Under the pieces are notes generated by a model, which saw only the letters and a list, made by a program, of their open reading frames with translations, was not told the DNA's origin and did no database searches. A stretch of 64,000 bases of DNA from assembly GCA_913061275.1 (NCBI GenBank), contig CAJXSR010000021.1, positions 1 to 64,000 of the forward strand. The letters are read 5' to 3'. This document shows, one piece after another, positions 20,051-28,640 of the stretch. The translations under genes were made by a program, and so were the position numbers. Position 1 is the first letter of the stretch, and each line of letters begins with the position of its first letter. The stretch comes from an uncultured Paracoccaceae bacterium (lineage in GTDB: Bacteria > Pseudomonadota > Alphaproteobacteria > Rhodobacterales > Rhodobacteraceae).

Positions 20051-21114
20051 GCTTGTAGGGCCGTAGTTATGGTGGCTTGATCCAGACCAGCTTGCCCGAT
20101 GACAACCAACCGTGTAACGCGCGGGTTGCTGCCAAAAGGTTTGTCGAAATAGCTGTCGATGCGTGGCCCGACCGCTTGTACTGTTAGGCGCATGGGCTTG
20201 CCTTCAACGGCGACAAAGCCTTTCAATCGTAAAATATCATGTTCACGGATGATGTTTGCAACTTGTGTCGAAAATGCAGCTACATTTGTAATCTCAGCAC
20301 GTTCCACCACGAAGCTTTCAAATTCGTCGTGGTCGTGATCGTGGTGATGATGATGGTGATCATCATGGGGGTCGTCATCATCGTGGTGGTGATGGTGATG
20401 CGCATGACGTGCTTCTATATCATCCTCAGCACCAATACCTTGACCCAGCAACACATCCACGGGCAGAGCCCCCATAGTGGTCTTGACCACCTGTACCCCT
20501 GCGCGGCTTTCGGCTTTCAGTTTGGCAACCAGTGCAGAAGCGTCTTCTTCGCCCAACAAATCGGATTTGTTCACTACAATCATATCGGCGCACGCCACCT
20601 GATCTTCAAACAATTCGGACAGCGGGGTTTCATGGTCTAGGTTTTCGTCTTGTGCGCGCTGGGCATCCACGGCTTCCACAGAGTGGGCAAAGCGACCTTC
20701 AGAAACGGCTTTGCCGTCTACCACTGTGACCACGCCATCAACAGTGACTTTGGTCTTAATGTCGGGCCAGTTGAACGCCTGCACCAAGGGTTGCGGTAAC
20801 GCAAGGCCAGAGGTTTCGATCACGATATGATCGGGTTTTGGATCACGAGCTAAAAGCTGCTCAATAGTCGGAATAAACTCATCCGCCACGGTGCAGCATA
20901 TGCACCCATTTGACAGCTCTACCACATCATCTTCGGTGCAGGTTTCATCACCGCAGCCTGTTAGAATGTCGCCGTCAACACCAAGGTCGCCAAATTCATT
21001 GATGATTAGCGCAATGCGCTTGCCGTGTGCGTTTTGCAGCATGTGGCGGATCAGGGTGGTTTTGCCAGCACCTAAGAAGCCGGTGACAACAGTTGCAGGG
21101 ATTTTTTTGGCCAT
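20047..21114 (-). CDS. cobW: CobW-type GTPase / metallochaperone, cobalamin biosynthesis
   Basis: TVVTGFLGAGKTTLIRHML, NGCICCTVADEF (CxCC), NKSDLL; His/Asp-rich stretch. Confidence 0.96.
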   Translation of the reverse strand: MAKKIPATVVTGFLGAGKTTLIRHMLQNAHGKRIALIINEFGDLGVDGDILTGCGDETCTEDDVVELSNGCICCTVADEFIPTIEQLLARDPKPDHIVIETSGLALPQPLVQAFNWPDIKTKVTVDGVVTVVDGKAVSEGRFAHSVEAVDAQRAQDENLDHETPLSELFEDQVACADMIVVNKSDLLGEEDASALVAKLKAESRAGVQVVKTTMGALPVDVLLGQGIGAEDDIEARHAHHHHHHDDDDPHDDHHHHHHDHDHDEFESFVVERAEITNVAAFSTQVANIIREHDILRLKGFVAVEGKPMRLTVQAVGPRIDSYFDKPFGSNPRVTRLVVIGQAGLDQATITTALQA

Positions 21115-21239
21115 TAGGGATTCCGATTATGATGTGGGTTGCAGTTAAGAGACTTCATTATAAGCCAGCACCTTGCGTGGTCTTAAAGGGTGGGTTACTG
21201 GATTGGCACTTGATTTTGTTTGATGCGAAAGAGAAATTA

Positions 21240-21632
21240 TTGCGCCACACCGTTTTCATTTGTTCTACTTGTCGTGAAAACGATGAAGCTGCCCCTAAAG
21301 GCGAAGGATTGGCATTTGAATTAAAAGCTTTATTTGCTAATTCAGATAACCCTAAAATTCGCGATTTTGATGTACAGACTTTTGAATGCATGTCTGCATG
21401 TGCAAATCCAACAGCGATTTCATTTAGGGCAAACGGCAAGGCGGTATATCTGTTTTCAGGTATTGATCCCGCAACCGACCACAACGATATTCTGGCTTTT
21501 GCAGACTTGTACCAAGCCGCCGCTGATGGATGGATCGAAGATGCACGCCCTTGTGGAAGGCTTCGATTTTGCCTTATAGGCCGCATTCCTGCGCAAGATG
21601 CCAAACCGCATTCCATTACTGAACCTGAATAA
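21240..21632 (+). CDS. DUF1636 family protein, cobalamin-cluster associated
   Basis: VFICSTCRENDEAAPKGEGLAFELKAL ... CMSACANPTAISFRANGKAVYLFSGIDP; TTG 21240 proposed, alternatives ATG 21129/21132. Confidence 0.8.
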   Translation: MRHTVFICSTCRENDEAAPKGEGLAFELKALFANSDNPKIRDFDVQTFECMSACANPTAISFRANGKAVYLFSGIDPATDHNDILAFADLYQAAADGWIEDARPCGRLRFCLIGRIPAQDAKPHSITEPE

Positions 21633-22122
21633 GCATTTCTGCGTTAAGAGGTGTGCCATCAACGCTTATGGGACGGTGATCGTTTGCATTTAATGATACT
21701 GAAATAACCGTATCACCTGCTGGTAAAGTGCCGATATGCATCCAGGGTGAATATAGCCGGGAAATGCGTTTATCATTTACATAAACATGGGCGTGACCTT
21801 CACCTGTTATATTTTCTTGATTGACGCTTTTGGGTGCGAAAGTGAAATTTGTTGTAACAATTTCCAAGTTCCACCCAGACACAGCATCAGGGTGCAGTAC
21901 AAATTCAAGTGTTGGGGCATTTATATCGTTTTGAATATCAACAGATTCGTTGTGATTGTGTGTGTGATCAACAGTTGTCGCCGTAAGAATGTCGACTTCT
22001 GAAGCCGCTTGTTCCCCATGTTCGTGGCCACTTAAAGTGATGTTGTTTCCAGCAGCAACTAAAAACCCAATACCGCCGCCGAAAAATAACCCTATGACAA
22101 ACAGTGCAACTTTACTTTGCAT
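21616..22122 (-). CDS. His-rich, N-terminally anchored or exported protein of unknown function
   Basis: N-terminal hydrophobic segment; SGHEHGEQ, DHTHNHNES; GHAHVYVNDKRISRLYSPWMHIGTLPAGDTVISVSLNANDH; internal ATG at 22122 preferred; same strand and adjacent to cbtA. Confidence 0.72.
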   Translation of the reverse strand: MQSKVALFVIGLFFGGGIGFLVAAGNNITLSGHEHGEQAASEVDILTATTVDHTHNHNESVDIQNDINAPTLEFVLHPDAVSGWNLEIVTTNFTFAPKSVNQENITGEGHAHVYVNDKRISRLYSPWMHIGTLPAGDTVISVSLNANDHRPISVDGTPLNAEMLIQVQ

Positions 22123-22198
22123 AACTAACCTCTTGGTTTGAATATAACAGTGAATTATCGCCCGCCGTTTTGTTAGCTGGCAAGCGATGGTAACATAT

Positions 22199-22885
22199 TT
22201 AAGGGGTATCCGTCTTTTCGCTATTTTGCCAGAAATATCCAGCAAAAAGCCCAAGCAAAACCCAAGCGGCTAAACCGACACCTAAAGCACGGCTGGCAAA
22301 CAAGCTGGCTAGTTCAGGCGGTGTCGTTCCTTGGAATACGTCAGGATGAGGTGCACCGATGATATGGGGCATAAGTAAAAGCACAATAGCGGCCCCCCAT
22401 GCTTTCCAATTTTGCCCAAATGCGATCAATGCAAGGGAAAGCCCTGTCATGGCGATGGTTGAAAACCACCAAACTTGGCGCACAGAGACGTCCGCCGCAG
22501 CACTTCCCGGAACTTCAGGTGGCAGGCTTATTGCTGGTGCTAAATGTACCGTGATAAATCCCGCAAGGCCCCATAAAATACCCGAACGCGCTGAGGTTAT
22601 CACACCGCGTTCATCTGCCAGTGCCATTGCGGCAACCAGCATCAAACCGTAGCCAGTATAAATCAAGGCCGAGAATAGAATGCTTAAGCCATCGCGCAAT
22701 GCGTCAAACGAAAATGCTGGACCATGCGAAGAACTTCCGTCTGTTCCGAAATGTAGTTTGGCGCCTGTTTCATAAAGTTCAGCATGAAGCAAAACGGGTT
22801 GCACAAACACGAATTGCAGCAAAGCGGCAATCAGCCCCGCTGCAAAACCAGCGAATAATGCGCTGGTTAATATGCGTGTAAACAT
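22199..22885 (-). CDS. cbtA: CbtA family protein (predicted cobalt transporter subunit)
   Basis: Multi-TM FTRILTSALFAGFAAGLIAALLQFVFVQPVLLHAELYE...; downstream of cbtB and the B12 riboswitch. Confidence 0.93.
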   Translation of the reverse strand: MFTRILTSALFAGFAAGLIAALLQFVFVQPVLLHAELYETGAKLHFGTDGSSSHGPAFSFDALRDGLSILFSALIYTGYGLMLVAAMALADERGVITSARSGILWGLAGFITVHLAPAISLPPEVPGSAAADVSVRQVWWFSTIAMTGLSLALIAFGQNWKAWGAAIVLLLMPHIIGAPHPDVFQGTTPPELASLFASRALGVGLAAWVLLGLFAGYFWQNSEKTDTP

Positions 22886-22888
22886 CTG

Positions 22889-23071
22889 TTAGTGGCAGGG
22901 AAAGCCTGATGCGTGGCGCACGTCGTGTGCTGCACCATGCAATGTATTTGCCTGAACGTGGCCTGCAAAAATCATAATGCCAAGACCCAGAAGTGCAGTG
23001 AATGCAATGGCCAAGGTGTTAGAACTTGCGTGGGTATTTGCCCGTACTTTTGATTGTGTAATCGTTGTCAT
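22889..23071 (-). CDS. cbtB: CbtB family protein (predicted cobalt transporter subunit)
   Basis: 60 aa, one TM, C-terminal His-containing tail HGAAHDVRHASGFPCH; first gene after the riboswitch. Confidence 0.92.
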   Translation of the reverse strand: MTTITQSKVRANTHASSNTLAIAFTALLGLGIMIFAGHVQANTLHGAAHDVRHASGFPCH

Positions 23072-23097
23072 AATTATCTCCTACGCCGTCACTCCCG

Positions 23098-23340
23098 ACA
23101 GCTTTGGTTAAAGTCACGCAAGGCTGGTTTCCTGACTTGTGGGTCAATGCGCGCCATCTGCCTTCCCGATATTGCTATCAGTGGCGTAGTTGACGGGCGC
23201 TCTCCACATACAGTCGCGGGGGCGGTTGTGGTTTTAGGCCCCTTTTGGGTCGTCCCTGTCCACATTCCCATTTGATCCCCAGACATTTGATGTCTTAGCG
23301 GGGAACCATGCCCCTTCTTAATGACCTTGCTAGTGCCATT
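23098..23340 (-). promoter_or_regulatory. Cobalamin (B12) riboswitch
   Basis: Minus strand has accgcccccgcgactgta, gccactgatagcaatatcgggaaggc and the B12-box-like agtcaggaaaccagcc in the canonical order, just upstream of cbtB. Confidence 0.93.
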
Positions 23341-23540
23341 GGTCAATAGGGTTTACGACCGTGATTTGTACAATAACGTCATAATGATGTATCGATAAAA
23401 CGGCTAAAGCCTGCCGAAAACACCAATATGTTGTGGATAACTAGCCTGAATGCGCAATATAGAGTGTATTTAGGTTGACTCGCAGGGGGTCTACCCGACA
23501 TTTTGGTGTTTAACGGAATCATTAGGATCCAAAAACGCAT

Positions 23541-26500
23541 ATGAAGTTCAGCAAACTCAGACTGACAGGATTTAAAAGCTTTGTAGACCCTACAGAGCTG
23601 GTGATTTCTGATGGGCTAACGGGTGTTGTCGGGCCAAACGGGTGCGGTAAATCTAATTTGCTAGAAGCTTTGCGCTGGGTGATGGGTGAAAATCGCCCAA
23701 CTGCTATGCGGGGTGGCGGAATGGATGATGTGATTTTTGCAGGCGCTTCGGCCCGTCCTGCGCGCAACTATGCTGAAGTGTCGTTGCACTTGGGTAATGA
23801 AGACCGCACAGCACCACCAGCATTTAATGATGCAGACAGTTTGGAAGTCGTACGGCGCATTACCCGCGATGTGGGATCGGCCTATAAGGCTAATGGTAAA
23901 GAAACCCGCGCACGTGATGTTCAAATGTTGTTTGCAGATGCATCTACAGGTGCGCATTCGCCAGCTTTGGTGCGCCAAGGGCAAATTTCTGAATTGATTA
24001 ATGCAAAGCCAAAAGCACGGCGACGCATTTTGGAAGAAGCAGCAGGCATTTCGGGCCTTTATCAACGTCGCCACGAGGCAGAGCTAAAGCTGAAAGGTGC
24101 TGAAACCAATTTGGCCCGTCTAGATGATGTAGTAGATCAATTAGATAGTCAGTTGAACTCATTGGCACGCCAAGCACGCCAAGCAGCAAGATACCGTGAA
24201 ATAGGTGAGCAGCTTCGACAATCTGAAGGCCTGTTACTTTATGGTCGTTGGAAAGAAGCGGAACATGCCAGTTTAGCAGCAGAACAGGCTTTGACCGAGG
24301 CAACTAAGATTGCAGCGGCGGCACAAGGTTCTGCGGTACAATCAGCCAAACAACGCACACTGCTGGAAAGCTCTGTACCACCGTTACGTGAAGAAGAGGC
24401 AGTTGCGGGTGCTATTACGCAAAGATTGATTGTGGAACGTGACACTCTGAACGACCAAGAACGTCATGCGCGGCTTACCATCGAAACGCTAAGGTCACGC
24501 ATCGCGCAATTAGGTAATGATATAGATCGTGAGCGGGGTCTGAACAAAGATGCAACTGAAACTATTGAACAGTTGGAGTGGGAAAAAGCAGCCCTTGAAA
24601 AAGCCTCTTTGGGGCAGGATCAAAAAGTAGAGACATCGAATAAAGACGCACGAGATGCAGCTGCGATCATGCAAGAAAAAGAAGCCAGCCTTGATAAACG
24701 ATCCGAAGATGTGGCCCGCCTGTCAGCGCGGCATCAATCTGCACATCGAAAACTGGAAGAAGCACAAACCAATTTAGGCAAGCGTGAAGAACAAAGCACA
24801 GCGGCTGCAAGTTCAGTTGTGTTTGCCCAAGATGGCCTTACTTCAGCGCAAGAAATGTTGACGCAAGCACAATCCACATATGCGGTGTCACAAGAAGCGG
24901 CATTGCGGGCGGAACAACTGCTAGAAGATATGGACCGTAAGCGGGTTGATGCGCAAGCGGTTGAAAGTGATGTGCGCGGCGCATTATCCGAGGCTGAAGG
25001 CATGGCAAATGCACTTGGTGCCGAAGTTGCTGCCCTACAACGGGTGATCTCGCGTGATCGCGATACGGGCGCACAACTGATTGATGAAGTGCGTGCCAAA
25101 GCGGGTTATGAAGCTGCATTGGGTGCGGCTTTGGCCGATGATTTAAAGGCCCCGATTGTGGGGCCTGACGGGGTTTCTGGTTGGGCGCGTTTGGCCGATT
25201 ACACGGCGAATGCGGCAATGCCAACCGGGGCTGAACCCCTTGTGGCTTATGTGATTGCACCTGATGTTTTATCGCGCCGTTTAAGCCAAATCGGATTGGT
25301 GGCACAAGCGGATGGGGCAAAAATGCAAGCGGCCTTAAAGCCGGGCCAACGGTTGGTGAGTGTTGAAGGTGATTTGTGGCGCTGGGATGGTTACCGTGCA
25401 GGGGCAGATGATACACCTACGGAAGCGGCATTGCGTCTTCAACAGGAAAACCGTCTGCTGGCATTAAAAGAAACCCATGCAGAAGCGGATGCCAAAGCGA
25501 CAACGGCACGCGAAGCTTTTAATTTGGCACACGCCACATTGCAGGCGGCAACTGAGGCCGATCATGCAGCGCGGCGCAACCGCAAAACCGCAGATGATGC
25601 AGCAACAGGCGCCACACGGCAAATGTCACGTGCTGAGGCTGATCGCGATATGCTGTCGGGCAAACTGGAAACACTGCAACTGGCTAAATCACGCCTAGAA
25701 GAAGAAACTACAGCGGCACGTAACACGTTAAAAGAAGCTGAACTTGGCATTCGTGATCTGGGTGATTTGGATGCGGCACGCGGTGAAATTGAAGTGCTAA
25801 AAATTGCTGTTGAAGCGGCACGCATGACAATGCTGACTAAGCGGTCTTTGTATGATGAGGTGCGTCGCGAAGGCGAAACGCGCCTGAAGCGTCAACAAGA
25901 GATTACCAAAGAGGCAAGCGGCTGGCGGTATCGTTTGGAAACCGCAGGCAAGCGGATTTCCGAATTAGTGGAACGCAAAAGTGCATCAGAGATAGAGTTG
26001 AAGCAAGCAACCTCTGCCCCAGAAGAAATTGCCGCCAAGCGTGAAGAATTATCAAAAGCGATTGCGAAAGCAGAAGAGCGCTTAAAGGCCGCATCAGATG
26101 CATTGGCAGTTGGTGAAACGGCTTTGCGTGCGGCTGAAAATTCTGAACGTGAAGCCGAACGAGATGCGTCAAGTGCGCGTGAGGCACGTGCACGTGCCGA
26201 TGCCGTGTCAGATGCGGCCCGCATTCAGGTATCGACCGCAGCCGACCGTATTCACGAAGAACTGGAAACAGACCCCGCAAGTTTGCTTGAGCAGTTGGAA
26301 ATTGACCCTGATAAAATGCATGATGCAACACGCGTGGAAAATGATGTGATGCGCCTGCGTCGCCAACGTGACGCACTTGGCGCGGTGAACCTGCGTGCAG
26401 AAGAAGACGCCAAAGAAGTGGCCGAAGAACGTGATACTCTGGCCGCTGAAAAGGACGATCTAGAGGCCGCAATACGAAAATTACGCACGGGCATAGCCAG

Positions 26501-27002
26501 CCTGAATAAAGAAGGTCGGCAGCGGTTACTTGCGGCATTTGATGAGGTGAACAAAAACTTCAGTTTGCTGTTTACACATCTGTTTGGTGGTGGTGAGGCT
26601 AACTTGGTTTTGGTTGAAAGTGACGACCCGCTTGAAGCAGGGTTGGAACTGATGTGCCAACCACCTGGCAAAAAACTTTCAACGCTTTCACTGCTTTCAG
26701 GTGGCGAACAAACCCTGACTGCAATGTCGCTGATATTCGCGGTATTCTTGGCCAACCCGTCACCGATTTGTGTGCTGGATGAGGTCGATGCGCCACTGGA
26801 TGATGCCAACGTTACGCGTTTTTGTGACTTGCTGGATGAAATGACCACCCGTACAAATACACGCTTTATGATTATCACCCACCACGCCATCACCATGTCG
26901 CGCATGGATCGTTTGTATGGTGTGACTATGGCTGAACAAGGCGTCAGCCAACTGGTATCGGTTGATCTGGTTGAGGCTGAAAAGATGGTGGTTGAGGTTT
27001 AA
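23541..27002 (+). CDS. smc: Chromosome segregation protein SMC
   Basis: MKFSKLRLTGFKSFVDPTELVISDGLTGVVGPNGCGKSNLLEALRWVMGE; LSLLSGGEQTLTAMSLIFAVFLANPSPICVLDEVDAPLDDANV. Confidence 0.98.
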   Translation: MKFSKLRLTGFKSFVDPTELVISDGLTGVVGPNGCGKSNLLEALRWVMGENRPTAMRGGGMDDVIFAGASARPARNYAEVSLHLGNEDRTAPPAFNDADSLEVVRRITRDVGSAYKANGKETRARDVQMLFADASTGAHSPALVRQGQISELINAKPKARRRILEEAAGISGLYQRRHEAELKLKGAETNLARLDDVVDQLDSQLNSLARQARQAARYREIGEQLRQSEGLLLYGRWKEAEHASLAAEQALTEATKIAAAAQGSAVQSAKQRTLLESSVPPLREEEAVAGAITQRLIVERDTLNDQERHARLTIETLRSRIAQLGNDIDRERGLNKDATETIEQLEWEKAALEKASLGQDQKVETSNKDARDAAAIMQEKEASLDKRSEDVARLSARHQSAHRKLEEAQTNLGKREEQSTAAASSVVFAQDGLTSAQEMLTQAQSTYAVSQEAALRAEQLLEDMDRKRVDAQAVESDVRGALSEAEGMANALGAEVAALQRVISRDRDTGAQLIDEVRAKAGYEAALGAALADDLKAPIVGPDGVSGWARLADYTANAAMPTGAEPLVAYVIAPDVLSRRLSQIGLVAQADGAKMQAALKPGQRLVSVEGDLWRWDGYRAGADDTPTEAALRLQQENRLLALKETHAEADAKATTAREAFNLAHATLQAATEADHAARRNRKTADDAATGATRQMSRAEADRDMLSGKLETLQLAKSRLEEETTAARNTLKEAELGIRDLGDLDAARGEIEVLKIAVEAARMTMLTKRSLYDEVRREGETRLKRQQEITKEASGWRYRLETAGKRISELVERKSASEIELKQATSAPEEIAAKREELSKAIAKAEERLKAASDALAVGETALRAAENSEREAERDASSAREARARADAVSDAARIQVSTAADRIHEELETDPASLLEQLEIDPDKMHDATRVENDVMRLRRQRDALGAVNLRAEEDAKEVAEERDTLAAEKDDLEAAIRKLRTGIASLNKEGRQRLLAAFDEVNKNFSLLFTHLFGGGEANLVLVESDDPLEAGLELMCQPPGKKLSTLSLLSGGEQTLTAMSLIFAVFLANPSPICVLDEVDAPLDDANVTRFCDLLDEMTTRTNTRFMIITHHAITMSRMDRLYGVTMAEQGVSQLVSVDLVEAEKMVVEV

Positions 27003-27032
27003 ACCGCGCAGAATTTTAGGCAAGGATAGTGC

Positions 27033-27431
27033 ATGGTTGGTGAGATAAACTTGGAAGTTTTGCTGTCATCAATGACGGCAACGCTTGTCGATGGGATTTA
27101 TGTTTTTGTAACATTGAAAGATCAGGCTGTGCCAACGGGGATAAAGCCGCGCATGGTTTTTGTAGAAGCAGAAGGCACGACCTTGATACTTCTCAAAGAA
27201 CAGGCTGAAGCTGCAAATCTGACTTATGAATTCCCCTGCCGCATGATCACGCTTGAAATACATTCTTCGCTGGAGGCAGTTGGATTTATAGCACGGATTG
27301 CCACAGAACTTGCGAAAGCCAATATGGGTGTAAATCCAGTATCGGGGTTTTATCACGACCACCTGTTTGTGCCTGATGGTCGAGAAAATGATGCGCTACG
27401 CATAGTTAAAGAAATGGCAAAACAAGCTTAG
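27033..27431 (+). CDS. ACT domain-containing protein
   Basis: 132 aa; YEFPCRMITLEIHSSLEAVGFIARIATELAKANMGVNPVSGFYHDHLFVP. Confidence 0.85.
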   Translation: MVGEINLEVLLSSMTATLVDGIYVFVTLKDQAVPTGIKPRMVFVEAEGTTLILLKEQAEAANLTYEFPCRMITLEIHSSLEAVGFIARIATELAKANMGVNPVSGFYHDHLFVPDGRENDALRIVKEMAKQA

Positions 27432-27435
27432 ATAT

Positions 27436-28617
27436 TTATAACTTCGCTACAAAAGCTGCCGTAGGCCATGCATCCGCAGGGAACCCTAAACGCACCTGTT
27501 CTTTTTGCACCGCAGCGCGCGTCTTAGCCCCTAATATACCGTCAACCTTGCCCACATCATGACCGTGTTTTTTCAACTTCTTTTGCAAAGCTTTCATAGC
27601 ATTCGCACTTAAAGCGGGATCTGGTTTGCCTTTGTTAAACACAGGCGCCCCTGACAGCCGTGTTGCAAAATACGCAGCGGTGCTGACGTAGACCAGTGAC
27701 TTGTTCCATTCAAAATAAACAAAGAAGTTAGGCAGCGCCAAAAACGCGGGGCCTTTGCGGCCTTGTGGTAACATCAGGGCAGCTTGTAAATTGCCGTTTG
27801 GCATTTTCACACCGCGTGCTTTCACACCCTTACTGACCCAATCAGAAACTGATTTGGTTTTATCCAGCCCAGTTTCAGCCCAGTTCATTTTTTTGGGCAG
27901 GCTTACTTCAACCAACCACGGCTGGTTGGCCTGCCATCCTAAATCTTTTAGCAATCGCGCGCCTGTCATCAATGCGTCGGGTGCGCTGGTTTTCAGGCGC
28001 ACGCGCCCATCACCATCACCGTCAACGCCGCGATGTAGAATATCCTCTGGCAGCATTTGCACCATACCAATTTCACCGGCCCATGCACCTTTGGTTTTCA
28101 CGGGGTCAAAATCACCGCGCTTCCACAGCTCTAACGTTGCAAAAACTTGCGGGCGAAACAGATCAGGACGGCGGCAGTTATGCGAAAGCGTGATAAGGGA
28201 ATTTAACGTGTTGAAATTTCCCTGTACCACACCAAAGTCGGTTTCCAATGCCCAAAACGCAGTTAGCACGGCAGGTTGTACGCCGTATGTTTTGCGGGAT
28301 TTTGCAAAAGTACGCTTAAACTTCTGCATATTCTTTTTACCGTTGTCCATGCGGTTGGCACTGATTGCGCGCATGGCAAACTCTGTAAATGTTAAACGAA
28401 ATACACCCTGCGAACGGTCGGCTTTTAGTACTTTGGGGTCAATGCGGGCAGAACGGAAAAATTTGTTAACCTGCGATTTACTATGGCCTTTAGAAACGGC
28501 TTCGGCTTTTAGGGTGGATAACCAATTATTAAAGTCACCGCCGCAAGTTTTTGCATATGTGGTTGCAGGTGCAGCAGCAAGTACCGCTGCACAGATTAAT
28601 GCTCTAAATAAAATCAT
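27436..28617 (-). CDS. Lytic murein transglycosylase (MltB-like) with C-terminal peptidoglycan-binding domain
   Basis: AFWALETDFGVVQGNFNTLNSLITLSHNCRR, WAGEIGMVQMLPEDILHRGVDGDGDGR; PG_binding_1-like VDGILGAKTRAAVQKEQ. Confidence 0.93.
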   Translation of the reverse strand: MILFRALICAAVLAAAPATTYAKTCGGDFNNWLSTLKAEAVSKGHSKSQVNKFFRSARIDPKVLKADRSQGVFRLTFTEFAMRAISANRMDNGKKNMQKFKRTFAKSRKTYGVQPAVLTAFWALETDFGVVQGNFNTLNSLITLSHNCRRPDLFRPQVFATLELWKRGDFDPVKTKGAWAGEIGMVQMLPEDILHRGVDGDGDGRVRLKTSAPDALMTGARLLKDLGWQANQPWLVEVSLPKKMNWAETGLDKTKSVSDWVSKGVKARGVKMPNGNLQAALMLPQGRKGPAFLALPNFFVYFEWNKSLVYVSTAAYFATRLSGAPVFNKGKPDPALSANAMKALQKKLKKHGHDVGKVDGILGAKTRAAVQKEQVRLGFPADAWPTAAFVAKL

Positions 28618-28640
28618 AGTGGCCCCGTCAGGTTAATTGT

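Noticed and set aside
20328-20405. Short tandem repeat array / microsatellite
   Set aside because: The repeat is explained by the His/Asp-rich coding tract of cobW rather than a noncoding array.
24838-25416. 192-aa minus-strand ORF (and 25903..26538, 26252..26905)
   Set aside because: Antisense to the smc coiled coil; composition biased (His/Pro/Leu or Ser/Arg), expected from the Ala/Glu/Lys-rich sense frame.
23541-27002. Possible SMC-like defence ATPase (e.g. Wadjet-type)
   Set aside because: Standard full-length bacterial SMC architecture with no adjacent JetA/B/D-like genes.
27755-28636. 293-aa plus-strand ORF
   Set aside because: Long but antisense to the MltB-like lytic transglycosylase, which has unambiguous motifs.
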